A stretch of 64,000 nt of DNA from Melanocharis versteri (taxonomy: Eukaryota; Chordata; Aves; Passeriformes; Melanocharitidae). Under the pieces are notes generated by a model. That model was not told where the DNA came from and did no database searches. It saw only the letters and a program-made list of their open reading frames with translations. Position 1 is the first letter of the stretch, and each line of letters opens with the position of its first letter. The stretch covers positions 606,285 to 670,284 of the forward strand of contig VZTG01002131.1 in NCBI GenBank assembly GCA_013397845.1, written 5' to 3'. The position numbers and the translations under genes are program-made. This document shows positions 12,420-24,775 of this stretch, piece by piece.

Positions 12420-12770
12420 GGGATGAGGCATGGAGCGATCAATCATGATGACTAATAAAGAATTTGCTATTAGTATTTTTTTAATGTTCCTGTATTTAAT
12501 GTATTTGCAGCAAAAAAATATTTGCATTTTCAGAAAACCACATCTCTATAGGAGTATAGCTTAAAGCTTTCCTTATAGTCATAATTTTGATTATTTTAAG
12601 GGGTTTAAAATCTCTGTAGTTGGTAGTAGGACTTTAGAATTTATCACGAGGACAATTATTGCAGTAAGATTGTAATTTTTGCTTGGTCTGTTGCAATCAC
12701 TTTAGATTTGGCTAAATCAAGCTGTCAGAAATTGTGTATAAATAGGTACCAGCATTTTTTCTTAAAAAGA
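12420..12770. promoter_or_regulatory. Candidate conserved non-coding element with TALE/POU-type sites
   Basis: AT-rich, non-repetitive block with a PBX/HOX-like ATCAATCA at 12438-12445, a perfect ATTTGCAT octamer at 12520-12527, and a MEIS/TGIF-like CTGTCA at 12722-12727. Several TAAT and TTAT homeodomain-like words lie between them. The combination is usual in enhancers of developmental genes, but octamers and TAAT words also arise by chance in AT-rich DNA. Conservation is untested. Confidence 0.3.
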
Positions 12771-14289
12771 CAATTGCAATAATGCCATAATTCTGTGTAA
12801 TATAACTAAGAATATTTATAATTTCAAGTGTAAAATCAAGACTTATAAATCAAAATTATTTTTAATTTTCAAGCTTTTAGAAATGAACAGTTGTGACTGT
12901 GCAGAAGTTGGGATTTTGATGTCGTGCCTTAAGTAATTTCCACTAAAAAGTATTTTTCAATCATGCAAGCTGAGTGAGGGTCTGAACTCCCAGTGAAAGG
13001 TGTCTCTGGGTAACCCAGTGTCACTTATAAATCCTGCTGAGCACCTTCTGTGTCTTCAGACCCCCAAGAAAGCCGTGATTGGCAGTGCTGGGAGCTCCCA
13101 GCTGGAGCAATTATCCTGATGAGTTAATCTGGACGTTCCAAAGGTGGCAGGAAGGAGATTCGTGGCAGTGTGTGACCCTGGGCCGTGCTGGGGGTGCAGC
13201 CCCCTCCCAGCACATCAAATACCTGCCTGCAGCAGGCTTGGGTGGATTCCCCTCCATCCTTCCTTACCAAAGGCAGAATCCTGACTTCCTCTTATAGTTT
13301 CGAGGTTTAACCACATCAGCTACATACAGATGTGTAAAGACTGCACAAAACGCATGGAGAGGAATTATACAGAGTTTTCCATCCATTTTTAACTTGAGCA
13401 TGAATTTCTAGGATTGTGCTCCTTCCGTCTGAAATCCTGTGCAGTAATTTTGAGCCGTGCAGTGTGAGAGACAGTCTTGCTGTAGCTGCTACTGTAAAAC
13501 CTAATTTGCTGCATAAAATATGAGAGCTATAGTGAAATATGAGCCTGGAGAGCAACTCTTTTGATCTTGAGTAGTCAAAAGGTTGGCATGTATAATGGTA
13601 TGAAAATAAATGATGTCAAAACTGTAGGATATAATTTATGGTTTGGGGACTACTTTACTCATGGAAGCAGAAGCTTCTACCACAGAAAAGCAAGTAGTTC
13701 AACAAAAGATAATGAATGGAAATTACAAACTTTCATAAACCCCCCGATAGATTGAATCGCGCAATACATCAGTTTAGACACAAAAAGTTGTCTAATTTAC
13801 TGATTATATATTATTAAATAGAGCATTTATAAAATGTATGTGATTGGAACTTAAGCCTTCATTTTGTATCTCTTCAAATAAGTACTAAGCTTTAATTGTC
13901 ATCCAGTTTGGCAAGGACTTGGCCACATTAATTACCTTTACTCAGCTCAAGTGACAAAAGCTTGGGTCCTGTAGGCTCTCAAAAAGGTGCTTTTTGAGGT
14001 GTCCCAGCATAGTCTGAAGAGTACCCTGGTGTGTCATGGTGCTTTTTGGAGAGGGATTGCAAAACAAGGGCAGAATATTTGCTGACTGAAATCTTTATGG
14101 CTGTGATACCATGCAGGTTTGTGGGGCTCTGCTAGCTGAGACTCTGGTGCCTACACAGGCTCCAGACTCGGATTTTTTTTTAATATATTTATGAAAAATG
14201 GCCCATGGACTAATTCAGGTACCTCAACTTGCTTCATTCAAAGTTGCACAACCTTTCCCAGCAAAGTCTCTATCTCTGCAAGCAGTCTT
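12771..14289. other. Unique non-coding DNA
   Basis: AT-rich at the left and more balanced around 12980-13290. No gene, RNA or mobile element is recognised. Short open frames on both strands show no known domains. Confidence 0.45.
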
Positions 14290-14505
14290 TTAGCTGGGTC
14301 TGGGGTTTTTGAGTTTTGTTTGCTTGGTTTTGTTTTTGGGAATTTTTGGGGGTTTAATTTTTGGAGGTTCTTTTTGTTATTATTTTTTTATTTTTGTGGG
14401 GAGGGATTGTTTGTTTGTTTGTTGTTTGTTTTNATTTATTTTCTTGTGTGTTTGTTTCGTTTTTGTTTTTTGGGCGGTTTTTTCCGGTTGGTTGTTTTTT
14501 TCTGA
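14290..14505 (+). repeat. T/G-rich low-complexity tract with (TTTG)n and one N
   Basis: The plus strand is almost entirely T and G, mixing TTTTG and TTTG runs (clearest at 14408-14432) with G-runs. A single ambiguous base sits at 14433. Hydrophobic-looking open frames here, full of F, V, L, C and G, are translations of this tract and not membrane proteins. The lone N probably marks sequencing or assembly trouble in the repeat. Confidence 0.85.
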
Positions 14506-14900
14506 GCCTCTATCTTCCTTTCGAGGTGTGCTTGGTGAAGTTTCCAAGGCTTCTCTCTTGTCCTTCTCTCAGCCAAACGCTGCCAGCCCCTTTGGCCAGG
14601 GCTCCAGGGCTGCTCGTGGCACAGGGACCCAGGGCTGCCGTTGTGCTGGGTGTCCCTGCGCCCTGCAGAGCGAGCTCCTGGAGGGGAAATGCTGCACCCA
14701 GGCCTCCCCAGCTCTGATGTGGCTCTTTGGATTCCACCACTGAGCCTGCAACTGAAATTTTCCCCCAAGGATCTAAAGATTGCATCACCACCAGCATCCC
14801 CCCCCCACCCAAATCTGTTATCTCTGGACTCCTGAGAGGCTTCTGAAGAAAATGAGATTTAATAATGACAGCTGTGAGCCATCCTGCACGCCTCCTCTGG
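14506..14900. other. GC-rich non-coding island
   Basis: A short GC-rich block directly follows the T/G tract. It includes a run of eight C (CCCCCCCC) near 14800 and open frames on both strands without recognisable similarity. It is not convincingly a CpG island, because CpG pairs are few. Confidence 0.4.
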
Positions 14901-17097
14901 ATGTGTGTATATAAACACACCCATTTTATGGACGTGTGTCTCCAGAATGTGGTTCAGGAAAGTGCAGCAGGAATTGGATGGTGACAGAACTGAATATAAG
15001 CTTGTCTCACTAAAGGCTTGCTATTGACTTGAAAGCGCACTTTGTTTATTGATTCTGTTTCTTATTTCCTTCCACATCCTCTTGCTGAATGCTGGAAGTT
15101 TTCACTGCCTACAGGAGAATCTGGACGTGTTTTGATGAAGGTTTTAAAGGCGCTGTATTAATCACACTTTTCTCAGTCCTCAGCTGTGGATTTCAAGAGT
15201 ATCACACTGTCACAGCTCTAGATGGGCCATATTGATCTTGATGATTAAATCAGCCAAAGGAAACTTGATTTCTGAGGGAAAACTTAATATCCTCAAAGCC
15301 CAAATGTCTCCTAAATATTTATGGGTTACGAAAGTTGATCAAATACCTTTGTTCTCTGATTATTACAGTGAACAGCAACGCTTAGTTCAGATTCTCATTA
15401 CAGTGATGTGATGTAGTAATATATAAATTCCTGTGTATGTGTTTTCAATCATGTGAATATGCAGAGGTAACTTTTTTCTTCTATCTTGGCAAGGCAGGAA
15501 GATAAATAGGTGAAAATGTGTATGTGTTTAAGCGATAAAGTTGGTTTAATGGTTCTTGGGGAAAAATTTCCTGTGGTACACAGAGTAGTGACTTGATTGA
15601 ACAGGACAGAATCATGCAGTTCAATTAATGTGCAAATATGTGTTCACTGAACTTTCATTCCATTTATCACATGGACATGGAAATAGGGTCATTTTTTATC
15701 TCTGTATTATGTATATGACATCTTAGTTTGCTTCTTGCATGCTGCTATGGGGAAAATAGCAATGTGGCACACCACGGGCAAAAAGAATTGAAGATAAATT
15801 CCTCAGCTGTCACAAACATATTTAAGTAGATCTTTGTTTGAAGATAAATCTCTTCCTTCTGCAAGGACTCACATTCAGACGGCCTTTGCATGCTCTTCCC
15901 ATTAAAATTGGATGTATTCCTTGGCAGTGTGCTGGGAAAAATCATGGGCAACAATTGTCATGTTTATGAGGTACATCGTTAACAGAATAAGTATACTCAG
16001 AAATAAACATCAAAAGGAAGTTTTAGCTGAAAATACATTAATATTCACTATTGGCTGTTTAAACTAAGGAGCCAGACATTTCAAGGTAACTTTTTTCTGA
16101 TTCTTACCGAGGATCTCTTCCATCCTCAGGCCTAGTGAATTTTGTTTGGGGACTATTCTCTTTCCTTGGACTAATTATTCTAAACCAGGTTAGCAGGAGT
16201 ACAGGTGGTTATTCCGTTTATATGCTGAAAACCTGTACTGGAAATTCTGTTAGTAAAAAGTAGAGTGAATAAACTTCTGCCTTTTACTTTATTACTATAA
16301 TTGGTGGGAAAAAATTTCTCTTGATATGGAACAAAAACAATTAACAGCAGCAAGGGCAAAAGATGAAATTTCATAGGTACAATATAAATTAATGTGGTAA
16401 AAATTCCTTTCTTAAGTGCCCGTAAGAATCCCGAAAGGATTGTTCTGTTTCACTGAGGGTAGAAAGTAAAGACCTTTTGGCTGACATGGGCAGCTGTACA
16501 AATTAAAGAGTAGCTGAATTCCACGTGGAATTGTGGTATTTGCAGGCACGGCTTATAACCTTTAAACAAACCACAGGCCAAATTCTCTGCCGTGGAAATT
16601 GGCAGAGCTTCAGAAACTTCAGTGGAGCCGGGCCTCAATGGAACCAGGCCAGGTTTTAAAGGCAGCAAACGTGATCTCAATTTAGGTAGGAAGTGGCAGA
16701 AGCTGAGGAAGAGAAAGAGGAATTTAAATTGTTAATAATCAGTCCCCACATGTCACTTTCAAACAGGAGAAGGTCTCAGCCTGGCAACTGCAGTGCCTGG
16801 TCGAAAAAAGATATTTTTCCATTGGGTATTTTGTTCAACAGCTTTAATTTATATGTGAAAATGCAGAAAAGACTGAGTTTCTTACTAATTAAACCTTGTA
16901 CTGCTGCTTAACACTGTGCACAAAATGGGCAAAAGAGATATTCTGGGAAAAGTTTCTGAATGAAATGTGAGTAGTTTGGAGCAAACAAACCATAATCTCC
17001 ACGGCAGGACAAAGAGAATGTTCCCATCAGTACAAACACATTGATTCAGCACCTACAGAGCATGAGGGGCTTATGTTTAGGGGAAATGCGTTTATAA
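14901..17097. other. AT-rich unique non-coding DNA
   Basis: No gene, RNA or transposon recognised. TATA-like and TAAT-rich stretches occur, for example at 15360-15480 and 16010-16070. A minus-strand donor-like GTAAG lies near 16105 but has no clear acceptor. Confidence 0.45.
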
Positions 17098-17128
17098 AAA
17101 TAGATGTTAACATAGGTAACATCTATTT
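17098..17128. repeat. Perfect 12-bp inverted repeat (hairpin)
   Basis: The left arm AAATAGATGTTA (17098-17109) is exactly complementary to the right arm TAACATCTATTT (17117-17128), around the 7-nt loop ACATAGG. It is too short for a typical microRNA precursor. It may be a chance palindrome, a small stem in a transcript, or a dyad protein-binding site. Confidence 0.6.
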
Positions 17129-19425
17129 GCAGGTAAAGCAATTGTGAGGCAAGCAGCATTTTGGTTTGGGACTTCTCTTCACTAGGAAGTTGTTAAAGGT
17201 GCTGCTGCCCATTCCCACCGTACATTTAAAAAACAATTTACTTAGCAGCAACACCTGCTGCAAAGGTGAATAGCCAGAATTATGAGGAGTGTCTGGGGGC
17301 AGTGTGTGTTTGGTTTATTCTTTTAACTGAAGTACTAAAATATTTTGATTTCCCAGTCATGTTTAACAGCTACCAAACATGTTTCCTGTCCTTCTGTACA
17401 AACCCAGGGAGGGTTTGAGGGGGTTTAGAACTGCAGTGGTTGCTTGGAGAAATGTTAGTGTTGCGGTAGAAGGGGCAAGAGGAAAAGAAGCAGTGTTCTC
17501 TGCCTCCTGCTTTTCCTGAGCTGGGTCCTGGGAAGGTGAGCAGTAGTACCTGTACTGGTGTGGCTGCTTCAGGGAGAAAAACAGAGAGAACCTGCTGCCC
17601 AGCACGGCAGAGGAGAAAACAGAGGAGTAGACTTGGGAGAGACTCGTGTGCCGGAGGGAAGGGGGGAGCTGAGAGGTGATGGGTGAAACAGAGCCTTTCT
17701 CCTCCTCAGCAATGGCAGCTCTGAAGGAGGATCAACAGGGCACAGCCAAAATAGTTCCTTTTCTTGTGTTTTCTCAGAGGTCATAATGGAAACATGTCTG
17801 TTGTAGGGGAAGCCCCCCCTTTGCTTTGGGAAGATCTGCATCTTCCACCTCAGGGACCCGCAGATGACAGAGGCAGCCCAGGGTGTACACTGCTTGTTAA
17901 GGCACTTTTTTCCCCAGAAGTTCCACATTTCTTTGCCATTGAAACATGATTTCAATTTCTGGTCCGATAAAGAGTTTCCAATTACTTGTAGTCTGGAAGT
18001 GGTTTATTCACATTGTAATGAATTATTCGCATATGATCAATTATTTGCTGAATTACTAAAGTGTTCTAACTAAAGGACGTTGTCTGTTGAAGTGGGAGTT
18101 TATGATTTTGGGACTAGGCTAAAGCCTTCAGAATCATCTTTACAGGCTTTCTGTAACAGAGTAACTCCCAGCAGTTGGTTTGAAAATTGCTCTCCTTGCT
18201 GTATCTCATTTCCTTCTTCCTTAGTGCCCTTTGTTCCCAAAGGACACAGTGAATGTTGTCCTGAGTAGGATTTGAAGAATTCAGAATAGATTCCAAACCA
18301 TCTAGAGAAGCTCAAAGAGTTCAATCTCTTACATTCGATTGCTTTTTTTATGCAGACTTTACATTCTTAAACTTCAAACATAACACGAGAATTTCTTTCC
18401 TGCTCCGGATTCAGTGAATGTTTTTTGCTGTAACTTCTCTGGGGAGGCAAAGCAGCTCCCAGCTGAACAGCTCTTCACATTCAGCAGGACTTCTGAAAAC
18501 ATGAAATTGAAAACAGCATCGTGTTTGAGCTCTAGATGATTTATTCTGACAAATAACACAAGGGCATCTCCAGATAAACACAGATGATTACATGTTGGTA
18601 AAGCCACCGATTGTCAGGAGACCAGAATAATGTTCTAGGAGGAAATATCTGTGGTGTTTAATGAATTTTGAAGCATCACTACAAAACCTCTGTTACAAAA
18701 CTGCATTTTAAATCGATACCGAGAGTGTGCTGAATTTATAAAATCAGTGCTCAAGAACTGAGCTGTGTTCATTAGTTTAGTTTGTCTTACTTGGACTTAA
18801 CTCGAGAAGGCAATTGAATACTGGTTTTACTTCCCAGAAGGGAAGCCCAGGAGCAGGTTAAGACCTAGACTTACATAAACAGAAAGCTGAACCAAACAGG
18901 CAGACTAATTTAATCCTGTTTCTGTTAAGCTTTTAATAAATACTTTATTCACTGTAATACGGATAATAAATTCAATTATGGTTCTGTTCAGGACAGTGTT
19001 TTAGGAGAGATCCTCCAGAAAGAGAAGAGTTAATCGCAGTGACAAATATTCCTGAATGTGGCTGTAACTATCAGAAATTTTGGTTTATGGCTCTTTACTT
19101 AATACCTTCAATAGTAAATTAAAGGAGCCCCAGAGAGTAGTCAAATGTGTCTTTTCTAATAATTATAAGAGCATTATGGCAGAGAGAATGTGAAAATTTA
19201 GGAACCACATGAGCCGTTAATTCAGCTGCTTCTCCCACAGGCGATGTGGGGTCTGATTCCTGTCACCCACAGCCAGGGGCACTGGGATACTCTGCCATAC
19301 GGAGTGGGTGCCTTCACCTCAGCTTCTACATTGCAAACCTGCCTCTGAAATATCTCTGGTCCCTTCATCTCCTGAGCAGGAATGATGATATGGGAAATTG
19401 AAGTGTTTGGTTTATGTCACCCAAC
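17129..19425. other. Unique non-coding DNA
   Basis: No gene recognised. A 15-nt splice-like cassette at 17521-17535 has a pyrimidine-rich acceptor ending CCTGAG and a donor AAG|GTGAGC, but it is too short to weigh heavily. The segment 17950-18065 has TAAT-rich, non-repetitive texture like a conserved non-coding element. A CpG-poor GC-richer patch spans about 17480-17720. Confidence 0.4.
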
Positions 19426-19475
19426 ACCCCAAACCAACCAACCAAACCAAACCCCCAAACAAAACAAATTAAAAA
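19426..19475 (-). repeat. A/C-rich low-complexity tract (CCAAA-type)
   Basis: This run of CCAAA/ACCAA/CAAAA words is the reverse-complement type of the T/G-rich tracts at 14.3, 38.7 and 49.2 kb, so the T/G-rich strand is here the minus strand. It is short and imperfect, with no sign of a neighbouring retroelement. Confidence 0.7.
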
Positions 19476-19529
19476 ATCCCTTTTGCCTTTTATAAAATGA
19501 TGTAAAGCGAAGACATATGATTGCGTTTT

Positions 19530-20060
19530 GATTAAAAGTAATTACAAGTAACCTTAATTAGCTCCTGATCCCGTGAGTTTAGGGGAATGCTCTATTTAAA
19601 ATGAACTAATTCAAAAAAATTAATACTTCCATAATGAATGTTTTCTCCTTCCTGCTTTCCTCATGTTTAAAAGTAAAGAACTCTCAAACATTAAATCAAG
19701 TATAAAATGCCTGGAAGAACACTGGAACCATTAGGAACCTCACTGTCATCATTCCCATTACTGGTTTTAAACATGGCATGTTCATGGATAGGTAACCATT
19801 TACTTTCTACATGAGTTGCTGTGATAAGAATTTATTACAGGACCTCAGGGAAATGTTGTTACATCTATTAAAAAAAAGTTACCATTAATTTTGTAGAATT
19901 AGAGCATCGATTTAATTTGGCCTCCTTTAATTGATGTTAGGCAGCTTGGGAACGGATGTCCTCACTTTGTAAGTGCACTTAATCACTTGCTACAAAACCT
20001 TGAATGTAATTTTTCCAATCAGAGCTGACAGTTGTAGGGTTAAAGCTCAACACTAATAAA
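19530..20060. promoter_or_regulatory. Candidate conserved non-coding element cluster (NKX2/TALE/homeodomain motifs)
   Basis: Dense homeodomain-like words in unique DNA: GTAATTAC and CTTAATTAG around 19540-19562, TTTAATTGATG near 19927, an NKX2-type CACTTAA at 19976-19982 (TTAAGTG on the other strand), and a MEIS/TGIF-type TGACAG at 20026-20031. No repeats interrupt it. Of the AT-rich blocks in this window it looks most like a developmental enhancer, but only cross-species alignment could show it. Confidence 0.35.
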
Positions 20061-23039
20061 TTCACAGGGACTAGATACTGTACTACCTGCTATCCTTCTT
20101 CAAAACACTGCCAGTGCAAAGCAACTCTGAATAATTTTAATTAGATAATCTCACTAAGCGTTCTTTTTCTAAATAAATTTTATTTGCTCCTGTTAGCACA
20201 GTAATTCAATTTGCTGGTGTTTGTCTTCATGGGAAAAAAACCCTTGTGTGCTTGTAGGGCTGTCAGCTGGCACAGTGCAGAGGGCCTGGCACTCAGTGGC
20301 ACTTTGGGTGGCATTTCTGAGGGCACAGAGGCTTCAGCAGCCCCTGGACAAGGGTGCTGTCAGGGGAAGAGTCAGGCAGTTCAAAAAGCAGATATCAACA
20401 TGCTCAGGTTCATGATGGCACTGTCAGGGAATGATATGGAAAGGATTTCTTTGAAAATGAGTCAGCTTATTCTCATTTGTGGTGATTCTTCAACATTTTC
20501 CATTTCGCTTGGGGAATGAAAGATTTCTGTGTGAGGTGTTTGAATGCCTTATTTCTGATGTTCTACCACTGCTGCAATCCTTTCCCTGGAGATCATGGTC
20601 CAGGTAAGAACGAGGTGTTGCCTTGGGGGAAGAGATAAGAACTCCAGAAGTCCTTTTACTCCAGAATCCCACTTTGCATTGAAGTGATTTCCCTCTCATT
20701 ATTAGTCTTGTTCACAATTTCCTTGGCACCTGGGAGGAGCAGTGGTATAGGGGAGCAAAAAAATTCTTTTGTCTTAGAAAATCTCCTCAAGTAGTCAAAA
20801 AGCGAGATTTTTTTTTCCCCCACCACCAGTAAAGTGGTGAAAAATTTCTGTGGCAGCCTTTCAGGCTATTTTTAGGTTACCCAACCTTTTTTTCTGTACT
20901 ACTAATGAAGGAAAGCTGTGGTTGTCCATCCTGGACAACCCTCTGCGGCTCCAGCTCTGTTTCTCAAACACAATTGGGCTTTTCTACTCGAGTCTCTGTG
21001 GGATCTGCCCCATGGAAGAAGAAAGTGATCTTTCAAGTGCCTGTGACTTTCTATGTGTATTTTAGTAGAGTTTTTAGATTCCATAAATTGAGGTATGGCT
21101 GGTCCATGCCTCTCTTGAGCTGGCAATGGGAGCTCATCAAAGTGCCAAGCTCAATTCTTCCCTCAGTTCTCACAAAAAACCCAAGGTGGGCAGATTAGAG
21201 GAAATTTGTGAAAGGCAAAAAACACTTTTAATAATTCAAAATTGGATGAATAAGTAACTAAGTAGAGCTTGAAGCTGAGGACTTTCAAAGACATAACGAC
21301 AGAAGCTGACCATGTCCATGAATTGTTCTGTGGACTTCCTTTTTCATTTAGGCTTTAGAAACTTTATTTGTATCTAAGGGCAAAATTAGTTGGGTTTTCA
21401 GTTCAGTGACTTGAAGCATACTCAGTAAACAAATAGCAGAGAGAGGCTTCTAATTGTACATTTTCTTTTAGAACTGTTTGTTTTCTTAGTCAAATGATAA
21501 TTTTTTAAAAAAATATTGTAAAATTTGTATTCTCCTGCCTTAAAAAAGGGAAACAAGCAGTTTCAGCTTTATAAATGAGACTAAGCAGCTTTATTCCCTG
21601 AGTGGTAACACGTCTCAGGTAAATGCATTAGTAGGCACTTTTTAATTATGAATGTAGAATACTAAATAGATCAAAGCACTATGAAAACTGTTTTGGCTTA
21701 CTACGTAATTAGGGTGTGTTTTATCTTTACACCATTCAGGTTTTCATTCAAACTTTTGAACATATTGACCACTGTCAAATTTATCACTCTTCTTCTCCCC
21801 ATTTGCTCTTCACACATAACTTTGAATGTTCTCACTTGTCTAGGACTGCAGATAAGCTCTTCTGATGAGTGAAGGAATGAAGCAGATGATGTTTTAAATG
21901 CAGAGATATTTTCCTTTCAAAAAGGAGGATTAGGGAACGACTTTTCATTCAAATCCTGTTGATCCAGACCAGGCAGTGTGGTGTTGATAACTGATGAGTT
22001 GAGGGCGAATGTTCAACTTTCTCTGGAATATTCCAACTTTGTAGGTCTTAGAAGCTGAGAGGTGCAATGAGGCATAAATTCTTTGTGCTGTGCACATGGT
22101 TAAAAGCAGCAGACATTTATGATCCCTCATTTAAAGGAACTTCTGATGGGGTGGAGGAGAAGATTTCCCTTGCCCACGTCACATCCTCGTGTCCCACGTA
22201 TGCAGCTCGTCAGCGTCACCCCTCCACACCAGACACAGCTCATTTCCAAGCTAAATCCAAACCATGAAGATTGTTTTGGTCTGTTTTGCACCCAATGTAT
22301 TTAAAAGAATACTCTGTGAGGAATAGGTCATCTGATGGGCTCAATCTGAGGATAATCCAGCTCCTATATGGATTATATACATTATTATATTATTCCTGAG
22401 GATAGTCCAGTTCCTATATTGCCATAGCAATGTGAGCACTAAACATCTTCTCTTTAAGCCCTGGTATATCCATAAACACATCTTTTCTGTAATTAACCAA
22501 TTTTGACCTGTTGTATCAACTTCCCTGTGCCAGTGAGGGAACACTGTTAATTTAAATACAAATATATTGCTGCTTTCGAGGCCAGGGAGTTTTCAACACT
22601 GTAAAATTGAGATCGTTGTTCTGTCATGCTCCCCTGAAGTATCTGCTTTTCACAGTGTTCAGAGGCAACTTCCCCTATTGTGAATTGCTTAGAGCTCTCA
22701 AAAATCAGTTTTAAGTGCCTTCCTGTATTGATCTGATCTAATACAGGAGTGTACTGGGATATCATCACTATACAATCTATCCTGAGGGTTTTACTTAATT
22801 GGCTTTGCAAAGTCTGCATTTCTCTGGGCTGACCTTTCTATTTTTATTCTAAATATTTATCTTTGGAGTCAGTAGCCTGCACTGACCGTTTCACTGATGA
22901 AATTGAGGACAGCTTGGGATCCTGTTGTTGACATTTGTATTTAACCTCTGACTTTTCAAAGGAAATTCATTAATGACTATACAGTTTCCAGCAGTTCATT
23001 TTACTTTTCTTAATCAAGCACCAAGGCCACCTCTCCGAG
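20061..23039. other. Unique non-coding DNA with small local repeats
   Basis: No gene seen. A perfect 9-bp hairpin lies at 20920-20940 (arms GGTTGTCCA and TGGACAACC, loop TCC). A roughly 25-bp segment at 22346 recurs 50 bp downstream at 22396 with a few mismatches. A good donor-like CAG|GTAAGA is at 20604-20605 with no convincing acceptor upstream. Confidence 0.45.
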
Positions 23040-24060
23040 CTCCACAGCCAACAGTTTAGTGCAGTTTTTAATGAGCTACAACACCTTTGGGGCAGCTCAT
23101 CTCGAGGGTCAGCTTCAGGCACAGGCAAGCCAGGTAATTCCAAGGGCTGTAAACTGATGAGGGCAGCAAAATCCCAGTTTTAGACAAGTCAGAGCTCTGC
23201 TGGTGCTCCCTGCCCTGGGCTCCCTCATCCTGCAGTGGTGGCAGAGCCCTCTCCTCGTGGAGAGGCTTGGAGCCCTGCAGTGGGACACAGCGCATCCAGC
23301 CCTGTCCCCCTGTGCTCCCGAGCTGTCCTTGAGAGGACAGCAGGCTGCAGGGACAATCCGTGCCCCCGGAGATGGTGCAGGGCTGGCTGGCAGCTGCTGG
23401 TGCCAGCCCACACGTCCCATTCTGCTCGGCTTTCCCGGGCTCAGCTGGGCAGATGCTTGTCTTTCACATGGGCAGCCACAGGGAAAGACACAGGCAGCGG
23501 GATCGTGGTGTTTCCCAGAGACAGACAGCATTTTCCAACTTTCCTTGGGCAAAAAAATGTTTGATGAAGCCAGGCTGCCAAAGGTGTGAAATAGAATTTG
23601 TCTCTGTTGGAGTGAAATTTTGAAGTGCTTTTTGGTTGGTTCCACAAAACCCTGATGATTAGATTGCTGTTCCTCCTGCTGCGTGTTCTCAGGGCAAGCC
23701 TGGGTTCAGGTGGGGACAGGTGTCATCTCTAAGCTGCAAGAGGGTTTGTGGCCACCCCCTGTCCCCTCCTAGAGAGTGTCAGGGTTCTTAATCACCCCAG
23801 CCCTGATTAACACTGTGACCCCTTTGGCAGGAGCAAAGGGGAAGCACAAAGAGCAAACCCCCTCTGTGTCTGAGCCACATTCTGCCCCCGCTGTAAGGAG
23901 CTGCCCCAGCCCACCCCAGCCTCACCAGGCAGTGTCTGCTGCTGTGGGTCAGCTCAGGTGGGAAATGCAATGTTTTTCCTTGCTTTCCTTTAAATCCCCC
24001 CTGTCTCGTGCCTGTGGCTGCTCCAAAACGCAGGGCTTGGAGCAGCTCCTAATGTGACTT
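23040..24060. other. GC-rich island with overlapping open frames, no recognised gene
   Basis: This block is markedly richer in G+C than its flanks. Long open frames overlap on both strands (minus 23115-23645, 176 codons; plus 23203-23589, 128 codons), as expected where stop codons are rare. No domain, signal peptide or repeat pattern supports any of them, and no promoter or polyadenylation arrangement is clear. Confidence 0.4.
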
Positions 24061-24389
24061 GCAACTATAGCTCCCTTTGAGCTCCGAAATCTGGGGCTTG
24101 AGAATGAAATTCCCAGCTCTCAGATCCTGGCCATCCCTGTGGAGTCCCTGAAGAGTGATTTTCCTGGAGTTCTTCCCTCAGCTCTCTGAAGCAGAGGGGA
24201 AGACAGCTGGGTTCTCTGCTTTAATTAGACTAAGGGAGCTGCTCATAAAAGACTGGAAAGGAGAGCAGAAATCAGCCAGCCTCCTGGTGGAAATGCTGCA
24301 TGAATAATGCTGGGAGGGAATAGTTAAATAAGCCAAACAGTTGTCAGTTGGTTTTTTCCTCTCTTTGCAAATTTCCCTGGTAACAGCCA
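24061..24389. other. Unique non-coding DNA, nothing recognised
   Basis: Balanced-composition sequence between the GC-rich island and the conserved-element-like block. I see no repeat, RNA gene or coding signal. Confidence 0.4.
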
Positions 24390-24775
24390 GGCAAGTTGGT
24401 GATTCAGAACATGGTTCCGTTTATTGGGTCAAAAAACGATAAGAGTCGTAAATATTTCAGGGGAATCTGTGGTAAGTTTCCTCTACTGTGACTCATAAGG
24501 ATTTGGATTATTGTGATGAAAACATTTGTAAAGTTATTGTGTTTCTTTTCATCGAGAAACATTCACTTGTGAATCCCTGCTAGGACTGTATTTCCCACTG
24601 CTTATCTTTATTTCTCCAGGGTTTAAAGCGTTAGTCACTGTAGCAGGGCACTAAAACAGTGCCTGGTGCTGGGCTGACAGCATGCAAAATGAATGCCAAT
24701 ATTCACACCGTGTATGGACTGACAATAAATATCAGACAGCTCTTGGCAGAAATAGAAATTGCTATTTCATTCACC
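24390..24775. promoter_or_regulatory. Candidate conserved non-coding element (forkhead-type sites)
   Basis: Unique sequence with a forkhead-like GTAAATA at 24448-24454, a GTTTATT near 24419, and TGACA/TAAT words. It ends directly against an AAAAAG microsatellite. The donor-like GTG|GTAAGT near 24471 has only an 11-nt 'exon' before it and is probably chance. Its texture resembles conserved non-coding DNA; this is inference. Confidence 0.3.

Noticed and set aside
14191..14743. Very hydrophobic open frames resembling membrane proteins
   Set aside because: They translate the T/G low-complexity tract (F, V, L, C, G from TTT/TTG/TGT/GGG).
17521..17535. 15-nt microexon cassette
   Set aside because: Acceptor ends in GAG and the exon is so short that chance occurrence in 64 kb is likely; noted in the block entry only.
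23115..23645. 176-codon minus-strand open frame with plus-strand frames over the same bases
   Set aside because: Explained by GC-rich composition; no domain or homology recognised.
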